The notes under the pieces: generated by a model
The model's input: only the letters and a program-made list of their open reading frames with translations
The model's database searches: none
Told to the model about the DNA's origin: nothing
Shown: positions 1 to 5,401 of the stretch, piece by piece
Position numbering within the stretch: position 1 is the stretch's first letter
Layout of the letters: each line of letters begins with the position of its first letter
Assembly: GCA_030696545.1 (NCBI GenBank)
Contig: JAUYSA010000430.1
Span: 1-5,401, forward strand
Direction: 5' to 3'
DNA length: 5,401 nucleotides
From: Hyphomonadaceae bacterium
Lineage (GTDB): Bacteria; Pseudomonadota; Alphaproteobacteria; Caulobacterales; Hyphomonadaceae
Translations under genes and position numbers: made by a program

Positions 1-2
1 AT

Positions 3-599
3 CTCCTCCACGAGCGCGGGATCGACATTTGCCATGAGACGGTGAGGCTTTGGTGGAACCGGTTTGGGCCGATGTTCGCCGCCGAGATTCGTAAGAAGCG
101 CGTCGATCGGATGCGGGAGCACACCCACTGGCGATGGCGTCTCGACGAGGTCTACGTGAAGATCAACGGCGAGATGCACGACCTGTGGCGGGCGGTGGAT
201 CACGAGGGGGAAGTGCTGGGATCCTTCGCCAGCAAGAACCGCGACAAGGCCGCAGCCATGAGCTTCATCGAGCGGGCTATGAAGCGTCACGGCAAGGCGC
301 GCGCGATCATCACAGATGGGCTGCGCTCCTACACCGCAGCCATGAAGGAGATCGGCAACGCCGAAGATCAGGAGGTCGGCCGGTGGCTGAATAACCGCGC
401 TGAGAACTCTCACCAACCATTCCGACGACGGGAGCGAGCGATGCTCAGGTTCCGGAGGATGAAGACACTCCAGAAGTTCGCCTCGGTGCACGGCACCGTC
501 CACAACCACTTCAACCAGGAGCGCCATCTAACAAGCCGAGAGACTTACAAAGCCAACCGCTCAGCCGCCTTGGCTGAGTGGCAGTTGCTCATGGCCTGA
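3..599 (+). CDS. IS6-family transposase, 5' end outside the window
   Basis: DDE transposase of the IS6 (IS26-like) family, which moves its insertion sequence by replicative transposition. The frame is already open at the left edge (first full codon at 3), so the GTG at 42 is internal: the codons before it read L-L-H-E-R-G-I-D-I-C-H-E-T, matching the N-terminal helix-turn-helix region of the family. About 198 residues are visible against a usual 230-240, so roughly 35-40 are missing. Likely catalytic residues are Asp at 144-146 in W-R-L-D-E-V-Y-V, Asp at 315-317 in I-I-T-D-G-L-R-S-Y, and Glu at 402-404 in N-N-R-A-E-N-S-H. The second Asp and the Glu are 28 residues apart. This is shorter than the 34 of IS26 but, from memory, seen in other IS6 members. 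The arginine-rich stretch and the F-A-S-V-H-G-T-V-H-N-H-F-N tail are typical. No internal stop or frameshift is visible. The family call is secure; the exact IS name is not known. Confidence 0.93.
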   Translation, partial: LLHERGIDICHETVRLWWNRFGPMFAAEIRKKRVDRMREHTHWRWRLDEVYVKINGEMHDLWRAVDHEGEVLGSFASKNRDKAAAMSFIERAMKRHGKARAIITDGLRSYTAAMKEIGNAEDQEVGRWLNNRAENSHQPFRRRERAMLRFRRMKTLQKFASVHGTVHNHFNQERHLTSRETYKANRSAALAEWQLLMA

Positions 600-638
600 G
601 ACCAGAAGGCCCCTGCCCTCACTCCGCCAAGTGGAGAC

Positions 639-664
639 AAGTTGTCGTTGGACTGACAGCACCC
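639..664 (+). repeat. Putative right terminal inverted repeat of the IS6 element
   Basis: The segment ends in GTTGTCGTTGGACTGACAGC followed by ACCC. Its reverse complement would begin GGTGCTGTCAGTCC, which resembles the GG-x-x-CTGT start of many IS6-family ends such as IS26 and IS6100. The call rests on position and this resemblance, because the matching left repeat lies outside the window. A weak echo of the left-end version (GTGTCAGCC near 2779-2787) lies upstream of the second, decayed IS copy. Confidence 0.5.
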
Positions 665-666
665 CT

Positions 667-672
667 GGGAGA
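667..672 (+). promoter_or_regulatory. Ribosome binding site of the DUF899 gene, at the IS boundary
   Basis: GGGAGA lies 6 bases before the ATG at 679 and favours that start over the out-of-frame ATG at 674 and the upstream in-frame GTG at 631. It begins within a few bases of the presumed IS end. The insertion therefore spared the translation signal, but anything further upstream, including the native promoter, has been replaced by IS DNA. I found no good -35/-10 pair in 600-666. Confidence 0.5.
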
Positions 673-678
673 CATGCC

Positions 679-1400
679 ATGCCGGAAACGCCCGCCCTAG
701 AACCCGCCGCCGCAGTGGCCCGCAACAACCTGGCTCGGCAGCCGAATGAGAGCCGCGAGTACCGCCAGGCCCGCGAGGCCTTGTTGGCCGAGGAGATCGA
801 GCTCACCGCCACATCGCGCGCGTGGCGGCCCAGCGCCGCGCCCTACCGCCCGGAGGCGAAGTCAAGGGCGACTACCAGTTTCTGGGCGAGGCCAGCAGCG
901 TGCAGGGCGCCAATCCAGTCGGGATCGCGGAGCTGTTCGGCGATAAGGACACCCTGTTCGTCTACAACTGGATGTATGGCCCCAAGCGCCAGCGCCCCTG
1001 TCCCATGTGCACGGCGCTGCTGAGCAGCGTGAACGGCAATGCTGACCACGTCCGCCAACGTATCGCCATGGCGATCGTCGGCCTGTCCCCCATCGAGCGA
1101 CAGGTAGCGTTCAAGGTCGAGCGCAGTTGGAACAACCTGCCGCTCTACGCCGACGTCAACGGCAAGTTCAGCCAGGACTATCACGCCATCATGGAGGATG
1201 GGACGGACACCGCAGCCATTAACGTATTCACCCGTCGTGACGGGATCATCCGCCACTTCTGGGGCGCGGAATTGGGTTTTGAGTCGGCCGACCCGGGAAA
1301 GGATCCGACGACCGAGCCGGACCTGATGGTGCTCTGGAACGTGCTGGATCTTACCCCGGGCGGCCGCGGGACAGATTGGTACCCAAGCATCACCTACTAG
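679..1400 (+). pseudogene. DUF899 thioredoxin-like protein, broken by a one-base deletion
   Basis: The protein belongs to the DUF899 family, a thioredoxin-fold group of unknown biochemical function. Reading starts at ATG 679 and runs 42 codons to E-E-I-E-L, then must slip back one base near 804 to continue as H-R-H-I-A-R-V-A-A-Q-R-R-A-L-P-P in the frame that ends at TAG 1398-1400. Both halves fit the family continuously, so one base, probably a C in the CTC-ACC context, has been lost. Repaired, the product would be about 240 residues, a normal length. Seen in the sequence: C-P-M-C at 999-1010 (repaired residues 108-111), the thioredoxin-like Cys-x-x-Cys position; Y-N-W-M-Y-G-P just before it; S-P-I-E-R; R-H-F-W-G-A-E; and the C-terminal signature D-L-T-P-G-G-R-G-T-D-W (residues 224-234). 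No signal peptide is visible, so the protein is probably cytoplasmic. The GTG at 822 could begin a shorter product, but family sequence continues upstream of it and no ribosome site precedes it. A sequencing error is possible. Confidence 0.82.
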
Positions 1401-1427
1401 GGAGCAAACCTGCGCACTCAGCTCCCT
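1399..1427 (+). terminator. Weak hairpin after the DUF899 stop, possible terminator
   Basis: AGGGAGC at 1399-1405 pairs with GCTCCCT at 1421-1427 around a 15-base loop, directly on the DUF899 stop codon. The position is right for a transcription terminator, but the stem is only 7 bp and no T-run follows, so an intrinsic terminator is doubtful. Confidence 0.25.
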
Positions 1428-1714
1428 TACACAACTTGAACATACCCCTGCGAATTAATTCCACTCAAGGAGGAATGTCGGACAGCCATCGAGGACTAGG
1501 ACGCGCCAACTACAGTCCGAGTGCGCCTCGGCGTGCAGGGTGTCCATGCGTGGCCATGCGACTATCGTGCCCGCAACGGACACGCCGTTCTGGATCCTTT
1601 CGGCAAGACCGCTCTGACACATCAAGCACAAGAAGTGGGCATCACCTGCGTCTGACCTTCAAAGCAAACGAAACGAGCTTGCGATTTCCAACCACCACAC
1701 CGTGAAGGAAAATT
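1428..1714. other. Intergenic stretch between DUF899 and the EamA gene
   Basis: No recognised gene. AAGGAGG-like sequence (near 1467-1473) stands almost against an ATG at 1475, which opens a 76-codon frame to TGA 1703-1705. The 1-2 base spacing is too short for normal initiation and the product (rich in Arg, Ser and Pro) resembles nothing I know. A second short frame (GTG 1521 to TGA 1653) and a minus-strand frame are also open here, as expected by chance in such sequence. GAAGGA at 1704-1709 is the ribosome binding site of the EamA gene, 5 bases before its ATG. No convincing -35/-10 pair was found. Confidence 0.4.
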
Positions 1715-2638
1715 ATGCCCCCCACGATCAATCGGGAGGAACCACTTGCGATTGTGGTCACAGTGTGCGCCGTGGGCATTGCGACATTCACGGCAATGGA
1801 CGCAATTATGAAGGACGTCGGAACGACGCTAGGCGCCTATAATATACTGTTTTGGCGGTCGGCTTTCTGCTCATTCATCGGGCTGGCCGCAATGATCGTT
1901 AGCCGAAATCGCATGCCGCCTCGCGCCGCGCGGCGTTTACACATGGCCCGCGGTTTCTTCGGTTTGTTCTCGGGCTTACTTTTTTTCTGGGGTTTAATCA
2001 GATTACCGTTGGCGGAAGCGATTGCCCTCAGCTTTATCGCACCCCTAATTGCACTTATTCTTGCGGCCTTGATACTTCGTGAGAAACTTTCGTACAAGGC
2101 GATCCTCGGAGCTGTGTTAGGTTTCATAGGAGTCCTAGTCATTGTCAGTGGGCGTATGTCGGCAGTTTACACCACCGAAACACTAATCAGTGCCGCCGCG
2201 ATGCTTCTAAGCGCACTCTTTTATGCAATGAATCTCATCCTTCAGCGCCAACAAGCGCAGTCATGTCCGCCGATAGAGATCGCGTTCTTTAATAATTTTA
2301 TTGTCTTATGCCTAATGTTACTTGTTGCTCCCTGGTTCGCAACTCCCCCGAATGCCACACAATGGGTCTTGATTGGCGCCGCGGGGATGCTCCAGTTCAT
2401 CTCGTTGCTCTGCTTGAGTTGGGCGTGGGGTCGTGCTGAAGCTCAGCAACTTCTTCCTATTGAATATACCGCGTTCATCTGGGCGGCAATACTGGGTTGG
2501 ATATTCTTCTGTGAATCTGTGACGCTATCGGCACTCGCCGGTACCGGCCTCATTGTTGTTGGATGCGTTCTTGCCGCCCTTGCAAAGCAGCGGATTAGGA
2601 GTGAGTTGCAACAGGCGAATAGGGCGACGGAGTGTTAG
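1715..2638 (+). CDS. EamA-domain permease of the drug/metabolite transporter (DMT) superfamily
   Basis: Inner-membrane transporter with two EamA (PF00892) repeats, of the type that exports amino acids or other small metabolites; the substrate cannot be read from the sequence. At 307 residues it has the usual family length. Ten hydrophobic segments lie at about residues 11-31, 43-63, 78-95, 100-120, 128-146, 156-176, 188-206, 216-236, 250-267 and 270-289. The end of repeat one shows the family pattern A-P-L-I-A-L-I-L-A-A-L-I-L-R-E-K-L (109-125). Repeat two repeats it as P-I-E-Y-T-A-F-I-W-A-A-I-L-G-W (248-262), with F-F-C-E-S following. The start is supported by GAAGGA five bases upstream. The gene is visibly poorer in GC than its neighbours (the stretch 2281-2340 is near 40 percent) and uses TTA, ATA, CTA and AGA codons that the flanking genes mostly avoid, which suggests acquisition from another source. 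It stands alone, without a partner gene or an adjacent regulator. The DMT assignment is firm; any specific subfamily would be a guess. Confidence 0.93.
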   Translation: MPPTINREEPLAIVVTVCAVGIATFTAMDAIMKDVGTTLGAYNILFWRSAFCSFIGLAAMIVSRNRMPPRAARRLHMARGFFGLFSGLLFFWGLIRLPLAEAIALSFIAPLIALILAALILREKLSYKAILGAVLGFIGVLVIVSGRMSAVYTTETLISAAAMLLSALFYAMNLILQRQQAQSCPPIEIAFFNNFIVLCLMLLVAPWFATPPNATQWVLIGAAGMLQFISLLCLSWAWGRAEAQQLLPIEYTAFIWAAILGWIFFCESVTLSALAGTGLIVVGCVLAALAKQRIRSELQQANRATEC

Positions 2639-2841
2639 CTCTCCAAGGCGCATCTCTTCCTAATCTAAACAGTATCCGGCCAGTTAGGTTCGCCCAGGGT
2701 CGCCGCTGCTCGTCCCGTCGCCGCCCTCCACGCTCACCCTGGTCGAGGCCTAGATGATCACTGCGCCGAATAGGACCCGTGTCAGCCGGGCGCTAGCGGG
2801 GATGGGCGGGAGAGACCATTGGATAGTCTTTGCGCCTCGTT
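2639..2841. other. Non-coding stretch between the EamA gene and the decayed IS6 copy
   Basis: No gene is supported. A perfect 7-base inverted repeat, CCAGGGT at 2694-2700 and ACCCTGG at 2736-2742, encloses a GC-rich 35-base loop; it is too widely spaced and lacks a T-run for a normal terminator. A shorter pair, CCTAA at 2659-2663 and TTAGG at 2684-2688, lies closer to the EamA stop. GTGTCAGCC near 2779-2787 weakly matches the expected left terminal repeat of the IS6 element and may mark the old IS boundary. GC rises sharply again after about 2690, so the low-GC block ends shortly after the EamA gene. Confidence 0.35.
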
Positions 2842-3182
2842 GTGATGATGAACGTGAAATATCCACTGTCGCTGCGCAACGTGGAGCATCTCCTGCACGA
2901 GCGCGGCATCGATATATGCCATGAGACGGCGAGGCTCTGGTGGAACCGGTTCCGGTCGATGTTCGGCCGAGTCCGCAATAACCGGATGTCAGGCGCGTGA
3001 GCACACCCACTGGCGATGGCATCTCGACCAAGTCTACGTGAAGATAAACGAGATGTCCTATCTTCGGCGCAGTCGATAACGAGAGGGAAGTGTCAGCTAC
3101 TTCACCCGTGACAACGGCAGCTCTGAGCTTCATCAAGCGAGCAACGAATCGTCACCGCCACCCAGAGGCCGAGCAAATCTGA
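2842..3182 (+). pseudogene. Decayed IS6-family transposase fragment
   Basis: Degenerate second copy related to the transposase at the left edge. Window bases 1-77 align to 2888-2964 without gaps with 68 of 77 identities by hand count. The reading begins around 2842 as M-M-N-V-K-Y-P-L-S-L-R-N-V-E-H-L-L, supplying N-terminal sequence that is cut off in the left copy. A net 5-base deletion after M-F (near 2965-2998) shifts the frame into TGA 2998-3000. The homologous frame resumes as E-H-T-H-W-R-W-H-L-D-Q-V-Y-V-K-I, keeping the first catalytic Asp but changing the next Glu to Gln and losing one Gly. A second shift near 3070 (TAA 3077-3079 in the old frame) leads to V-D-N-E-R-E-V and then A-L-S-F-I-K-R-A. 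Similarity fades by about 3165-3182. The second catalytic Asp, the Glu and the whole 3' half are missing, so it cannot make an active transposase. Confidence 0.88.
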
Positions 3183-3219
3183 CGATATAAATGACATACC
3201 CGCAGAATGTTAAAGTGCC

Positions 3220-3296
3220 CGATTGTGAAAATACGTTTCGCAGAAAAAATCGACTTGACGCCACGGCAACCATTCTGACCTCTTACGCGCATAATA
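3220..3296 (+). promoter_or_regulatory. Candidate operator and promoter region of the TonB receptor gene
   Basis: GTGAAA at 3225-3230 and TTTCGC at 3236-3241 form a near-palindrome around ATACG, nested inside a wider CGATT (3220-3224) / AATCG (3248-3252) pair. Such a site could bind a dimeric repressor, but no regulator gene lies nearby. TTGACG at 3255-3260 is a good -35 match. The best -10-like sequences are TCTTAC at 3281 (spacing 20) and CATAAT at 3290 (spacing 29), neither well placed, so the promoter assignment is weak. The block is AT-richer than the sequence around it and begins just after the IS remnant. Confidence 0.3.
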
Positions 3297-3313
3297 AGCG
3301 TCGAAGGCGGCGC

Positions 3314-3322
3314 AGGGGAGGA
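3314..3322 (+). promoter_or_regulatory. Ribosome binding site of the TonB receptor gene
   Basis: AGGGGAGGA ends 8 bases before ATG 3331, a strong Shine-Dalgarno match. It fixes that start, which is also where the signal peptide begins. Confidence 0.8.
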
Positions 3323-3330
3323 CATTCAAT

Positions 3331-5401
3331 ATGAAGAAGACTCTGTTGAACCAGGGCTCGACCCTTGCTGTCTGCCTTGCGGCGGGGCTCTGGGCCGGAT
3401 CGGCCGCGGCACAGTCAGCTGATAGCGAAGTGAGTGAAGTGATTGTGACCGGCTCCTTTATCGCCGGCACGCCTGAAGACGCAGCACTGCCCGTGGATGT
3501 GATCGGCGCTGATGAGCTGGAGCGTCAGGGCAACCCGACCACCATCGAACTCATGAAAAATTTGACGGTCAGCGGCGGTATCGTTGGTGACCACAATCAG
3601 TACGCAGGACCGGTCAGTGGCACGCCGGCCGGCGTCGCGACTGTCAATCTACGTAACCTGGGCGCGACGCGCACCCTGGTTCTGCTGAATGGGCGGCGAT
3701 TGGCGAGTATCCCGACGGTCAACGGACCGGTGGACGTCAATAGTCTCCCACAAGCCGCGATTGGGCGCATCGAGATCCTCAAGGATGGTGCGGCCGCCAC
3801 CTATGGCTCCGACGCTATCGGGGGCGTGGTGAACTTCATCACCCGCAAGAACTTCGACGGCCTGCAGGTTTCGGCCGACTATCGTTATATCGCTGGCGCC
3901 GATGAGCCCGACTACAGCGCCAGTGCGATCTGGGGCTGGCAAGGCGAGCGGGGTGACGTCCTGCTGTCGGCCGGCTGGCAGGTACGTGGACGCCTGCGTG
4001 GCAACGAACGCGATTGGAATCTGCCGAGTTATCTGGAGAACCCGGACGCTGGTTTCTCCTTCACCAACAACCCCACCTCGTTCCTGCCGCTGACTGGGAC
4101 CTCGACGCTTGGCGCGCAGATGCGCGATCCGGGCTGCGCCACGGTCGGCGCACAAGCTGGCTTCGTGGGCGGTAATCAGGTGTGCCTGGCCCGCATCGCG
4201 GGTGCATTTATCAACCTGATCGATCCGACCAGCCGCTGGCAGTTGTACGGTGAAACCAATTTCGAGCTGTCGGACAACGTCAAATTCCACGCCGAAGCTT
4301 TTTACACCGAAACCAAGGCCGTACAGCGCAGCTCGCCCGGTTATCCGAACACGGCCCCCGGGCCGACGTCCCTGACGTCTCCGTTTCCCGGCAATTACTT
4401 CGTGCCAGCAAGCAACCCGGGCCTGACTCTGCTGCGCCAGCAGTTCCCTAACGCGTTTCCGGCCGCACTCACCGGCGTGGTTTTTCCGGCCATTAACTTC
4501 CGGCCCTTCGGGCTCGGAGGTAACCCGTTCTTCGACGGCGATGACGGCACCGCCACCCCAGTTATCCAGAAAACCTACCGGCTATCAGGCGGCTTCTCGG
4601 GCAAGGTCTTCGACGACGCAATCGGATGGGATCTGGCCGCGACGTTCCATAACATCAACATCGTCACCAAGGGCGGCTGGGACACGATCGTCTCGCGCAC
4701 CCAGCTCGCGCTGCGGGGATTCGGCGCGCTCGCCGGCGACACCAACGGCTGCACTGCGTCGGAGACCGCGAACTTCACCACCAACGCCGGCAACAACACG
4801 CTCGGCTGCTACTACTTCAACCCGTTCTCCAATTCGTTTCCCGCCAACTCGCAGTTCTCGGCCGAACGCCCAGGCGCCGCTAACCCGCTTTACAATTCAG
4901 CGGTCGCAAACCCGCTAGAATTGGTGAAGTGGGTCGGTACGTCGTTATCCAGCGACTCCACCGCGCGGCTGTTCGTGCTTGATGGCGTCCTGAACGGAGA
5001 ACTGCCGATCGAGTTCTCCGGAGGCAAGATCGGATGGGCGGCCGGCGGACAGTTCCGTCGCAACTTCTACCGCACGAATTATGGGCCGCTGAACAACCGA
5101 CTGGTAACGCCTTGCCCCGACATCCTCATCGGCGGGACTTGCACCACCACTCCAGGCCCGTTTTCACTACAGTCGTCCTCCCTTCCCGCGAACATCGTGC
5201 AGAACGTGTATGCGGGTTTCGCGGAAATGGCGTTTCCCTTCACCGACAACTTCAGCGCACACATCGCGGCGCGCTACGAGAATTATGGAGAGAACGAGGG
5301 AGGTGACACCTTCAACCCGAAGCTGGATGTACGCTGGCAGGCTCTGGACTGGCTGTCGTTCCGTTGTTCGGTTGGCACCACTTTCCGTGCCACGCCACTA
5401 C
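3331..5401 (+). CDS. TonB-dependent outer-membrane receptor, 3' end outside the window
   Basis: Outer-membrane beta-barrel receptor that imports a bound ligand using energy passed on by TonB-ExbB-ExbD. The frame is open for 690 codons to the window edge; such receptors usually run 800-1,000 residues, so the barrel's C-terminal part is missing. Residues 1-27 form a signal peptide (M-K-K, hydrophobic core, A-A-A before Gln28). A TonB-box-like S-E-V-I-V-T-G-S lies at 35-42. The plug spans about 47-172, with T-L-V-L-L-N-G-R-R-L at 115-124 and K-D-G-A-A-A-T-Y-G-S-D-A-I-G-G-V at 151-166, then V-N-F-I-T-R-K. Barrel strands follow from about 178. Three closely spaced cysteine pairs (269/285, 474/493, 595/604) fall in long polar segments that are probably extracellular loops, suggesting disulfides. 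Near the end, F-R-C-S-V-G-T-T-F-R-A has Cys679 where, from memory, relatives mostly have Gly or Ala. The plug wording matches receptors common in sphingomonads and relatives, many of unknown ligand. No neighbouring gene reveals the substrate. Confidence 0.95.
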   Translation, partial: MKKTLLNQGSTLAVCLAAGLWAGSAAAQSADSEVSEVIVTGSFIAGTPEDAALPVDVIGADELERQGNPTTIELMKNLTVSGGIVGDHNQYAGPVSGTPAGVATVNLRNLGATRTLVLLNGRRLASIPTVNGPVDVNSLPQAAIGRIEILKDGAAATYGSDAIGGVVNFITRKNFDGLQVSADYRYIAGADEPDYSASAIWGWQGERGDVLLSAGWQVRGRLRGNERDWNLPSYLENPDAGFSFTNNPTSFLPLTGTSTLGAQMRDPGCATVGAQAGFVGGNQVCLARIAGAFINLIDPTSRWQLYGETNFELSDNVKFHAEAFYTETKAVQRSSPGYPNTAPGPTSLTSPFPGNYFVPASNPGLTLLRQQFPNAFPAALTGVVFPAINFRPFGLGGNPFFDGDDGTATPVIQKTYRLSGGFSGKVFDDAIGWDLAATFHNINIVTKGGWDTIVSRTQLALRGFGALAGDTNGCTASETANFTTNAGNNTLGCYYFNPFSNSFPANSQFSAERPGAANPLYNSAVANPLELVKWVGTSLSSDSTARLFVLDGVLNGELPIEFSGGKIGWAAGGQFRRNFYRTNYGPLNNRLVTPCPDILIGGTCTTTPGPFSLQSSSLPANIVQNVYAGFAEMAFPFTDNFSAHIAARYENYGENEGGDTFNPKLDVRWQALDWLSFRCSVGTTFRATPL

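Larger units (their letters stand above)
1..664 (+). mobile_element. IS6-family insertion sequence, right-hand part
   Basis: The element comprises the transposase reading frame plus about 65 bases of 3' flank that end in a probable terminal repeat. The left end lies outside the window, so the terminal repeats and the 8-bp target duplication usual for IS6 elements cannot be checked. The right boundary is placed near 664 because IS6 elements normally end a few tens of bases after the transposase stop, and because a plausible ribosome binding site for the next gene follows at 667. The copy looks intact where visible, in contrast to the decayed relative at 2842-3182. Confidence 0.75.
1..3182 (+). 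mobile_element. Possible IS6-bounded composite module (IS6 - DUF899 - EamA - decayed IS6)
   Basis: Two related IS6-family transposase copies lie on the same strand and enclose about 2.2 kb carrying a broken DUF899 gene and an atypical-GC EamA permease. IS6-family elements commonly form such modules by replicative transposition and recombination between copies, including modules with directly repeated copies. The copies differ by roughly 12 percent even in their best-matching part and the right copy has lost its 3' half, so they were not produced by one recent event, and the module cannot move as a unit unless the left copy acts alone. Independent insertions at a hot spot would look the same. 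Confidence 0.4.

Noticed and set aside
795..825. Programmed -1 frameshifting within the DUF899 gene
   Set aside because: There is no slippery heptamer or obvious downstream pseudoknot at the shift, and the family is not known for recoding; a simple one-base deletion or sequencing error explains it better.
843..1256. 137-codon minus-strand frame
   Set aside because: It is the complement of the conserved DUF899 coding sequence and has no recognisable domain; the plus strand carries the family motifs.
1376..1705. 109-codon plus-strand frame overlapping the DUF899 stop and reaching to the EamA gene
   Set aside because: Its first part overlaps the well-supported DUF899 C-terminus in another frame, the only strong ribosome site lies 1-2 bases from an internal ATG, and the product is low-complexity Arg/Ser/Pro-rich without a recognisable domain.
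2694..2742. CCAGGGT/ACCCTGG inverted repeat as terminator of the EamA gene
   Set aside because: The 35-base loop and missing T-run do not fit an intrinsic terminator, and a 7-base repeat at this spacing is plausible by chance in GC-rich DNA.
2750..3136. 128-codon minus-strand frame
   Set aside because: It runs antisense through the IS6 remnant, whose plus-strand homology to the left copy explains the sequence.
3210..3470. 86-codon minus-strand frame opposite the receptor leader and signal peptide
   Set aside because: It overlaps the signal peptide, ribosome site and leader of the receptor and has no ribosome site or domain of its own.
3649..4290. 213-codon minus-strand frame
   Set aside because: It is antisense to the TonB receptor plug and barrel, which match the family throughout; long antisense frames are common in GC-rich genes.
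4541..4918. 125-codon plus-strand frame rich in Arg, Ser, Thr and Pro
   Set aside because: It is an alternate-frame shadow of the receptor barrel with a composition typical of out-of-frame GC-rich coding sequence.

Overview
The window reads as accessory or junction DNA from a GC-rich proteobacterium. The outer-membrane TonB receptor shows a Gram-negative cell. The style of its plug domain and of the IS6-type transposase most resembles Sphingomonadales or another alphaproteobacterium, although some gammaproteobacteria carry similar receptors. This placement rests on remembered family resemblance, not on a search.

Layout: (1) 1-664 is the 3' part of an IS6-family insertion sequence whose transposase is intact as far as it is visible, followed by a probable right terminal repeat. 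(2) 679-1400 is a DUF899 (thioredoxin-like, C-P-M-C) gene that starts only about 15 bases beyond the IS end and is broken by a one-base deletion near 804. (3) 1401-1714 holds no convincing gene. (4) 1715-2638 is an intact ten-helix EamA/DMT permease with lower GC and different codon use from its neighbours. (5) 2639-2841 is non-coding. (6) 2842-3182 is a decayed second copy of the same kind of IS6 transposase, in the same orientation, with two frameshifts and no 3' half. (7) 3183-3330 is the leader of the next gene, with a small inverted repeat and a strong ribosome binding site. (8) 3331 to the window end is a large TonB-dependent receptor, open at the right edge.

The picture is an IS6-bounded module: two same-strand IS6 copies flank a broken DUF899 gene and a compositionally foreign transporter, next to a chromosomal-looking receptor gene. 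The right IS copy is too damaged to move, so the module looks like an old composite-type insertion now fixed in place. The DUF899 and EamA genes are 314 bp apart and show no sign of a shared operon. I see no CRISPR array, tRNA, rRNA or defence system. The most informative points are the IS6 bracketing, the frameshifted DUF899 gene directly at an IS end, and the three cysteine pairs in the receptor barrel.
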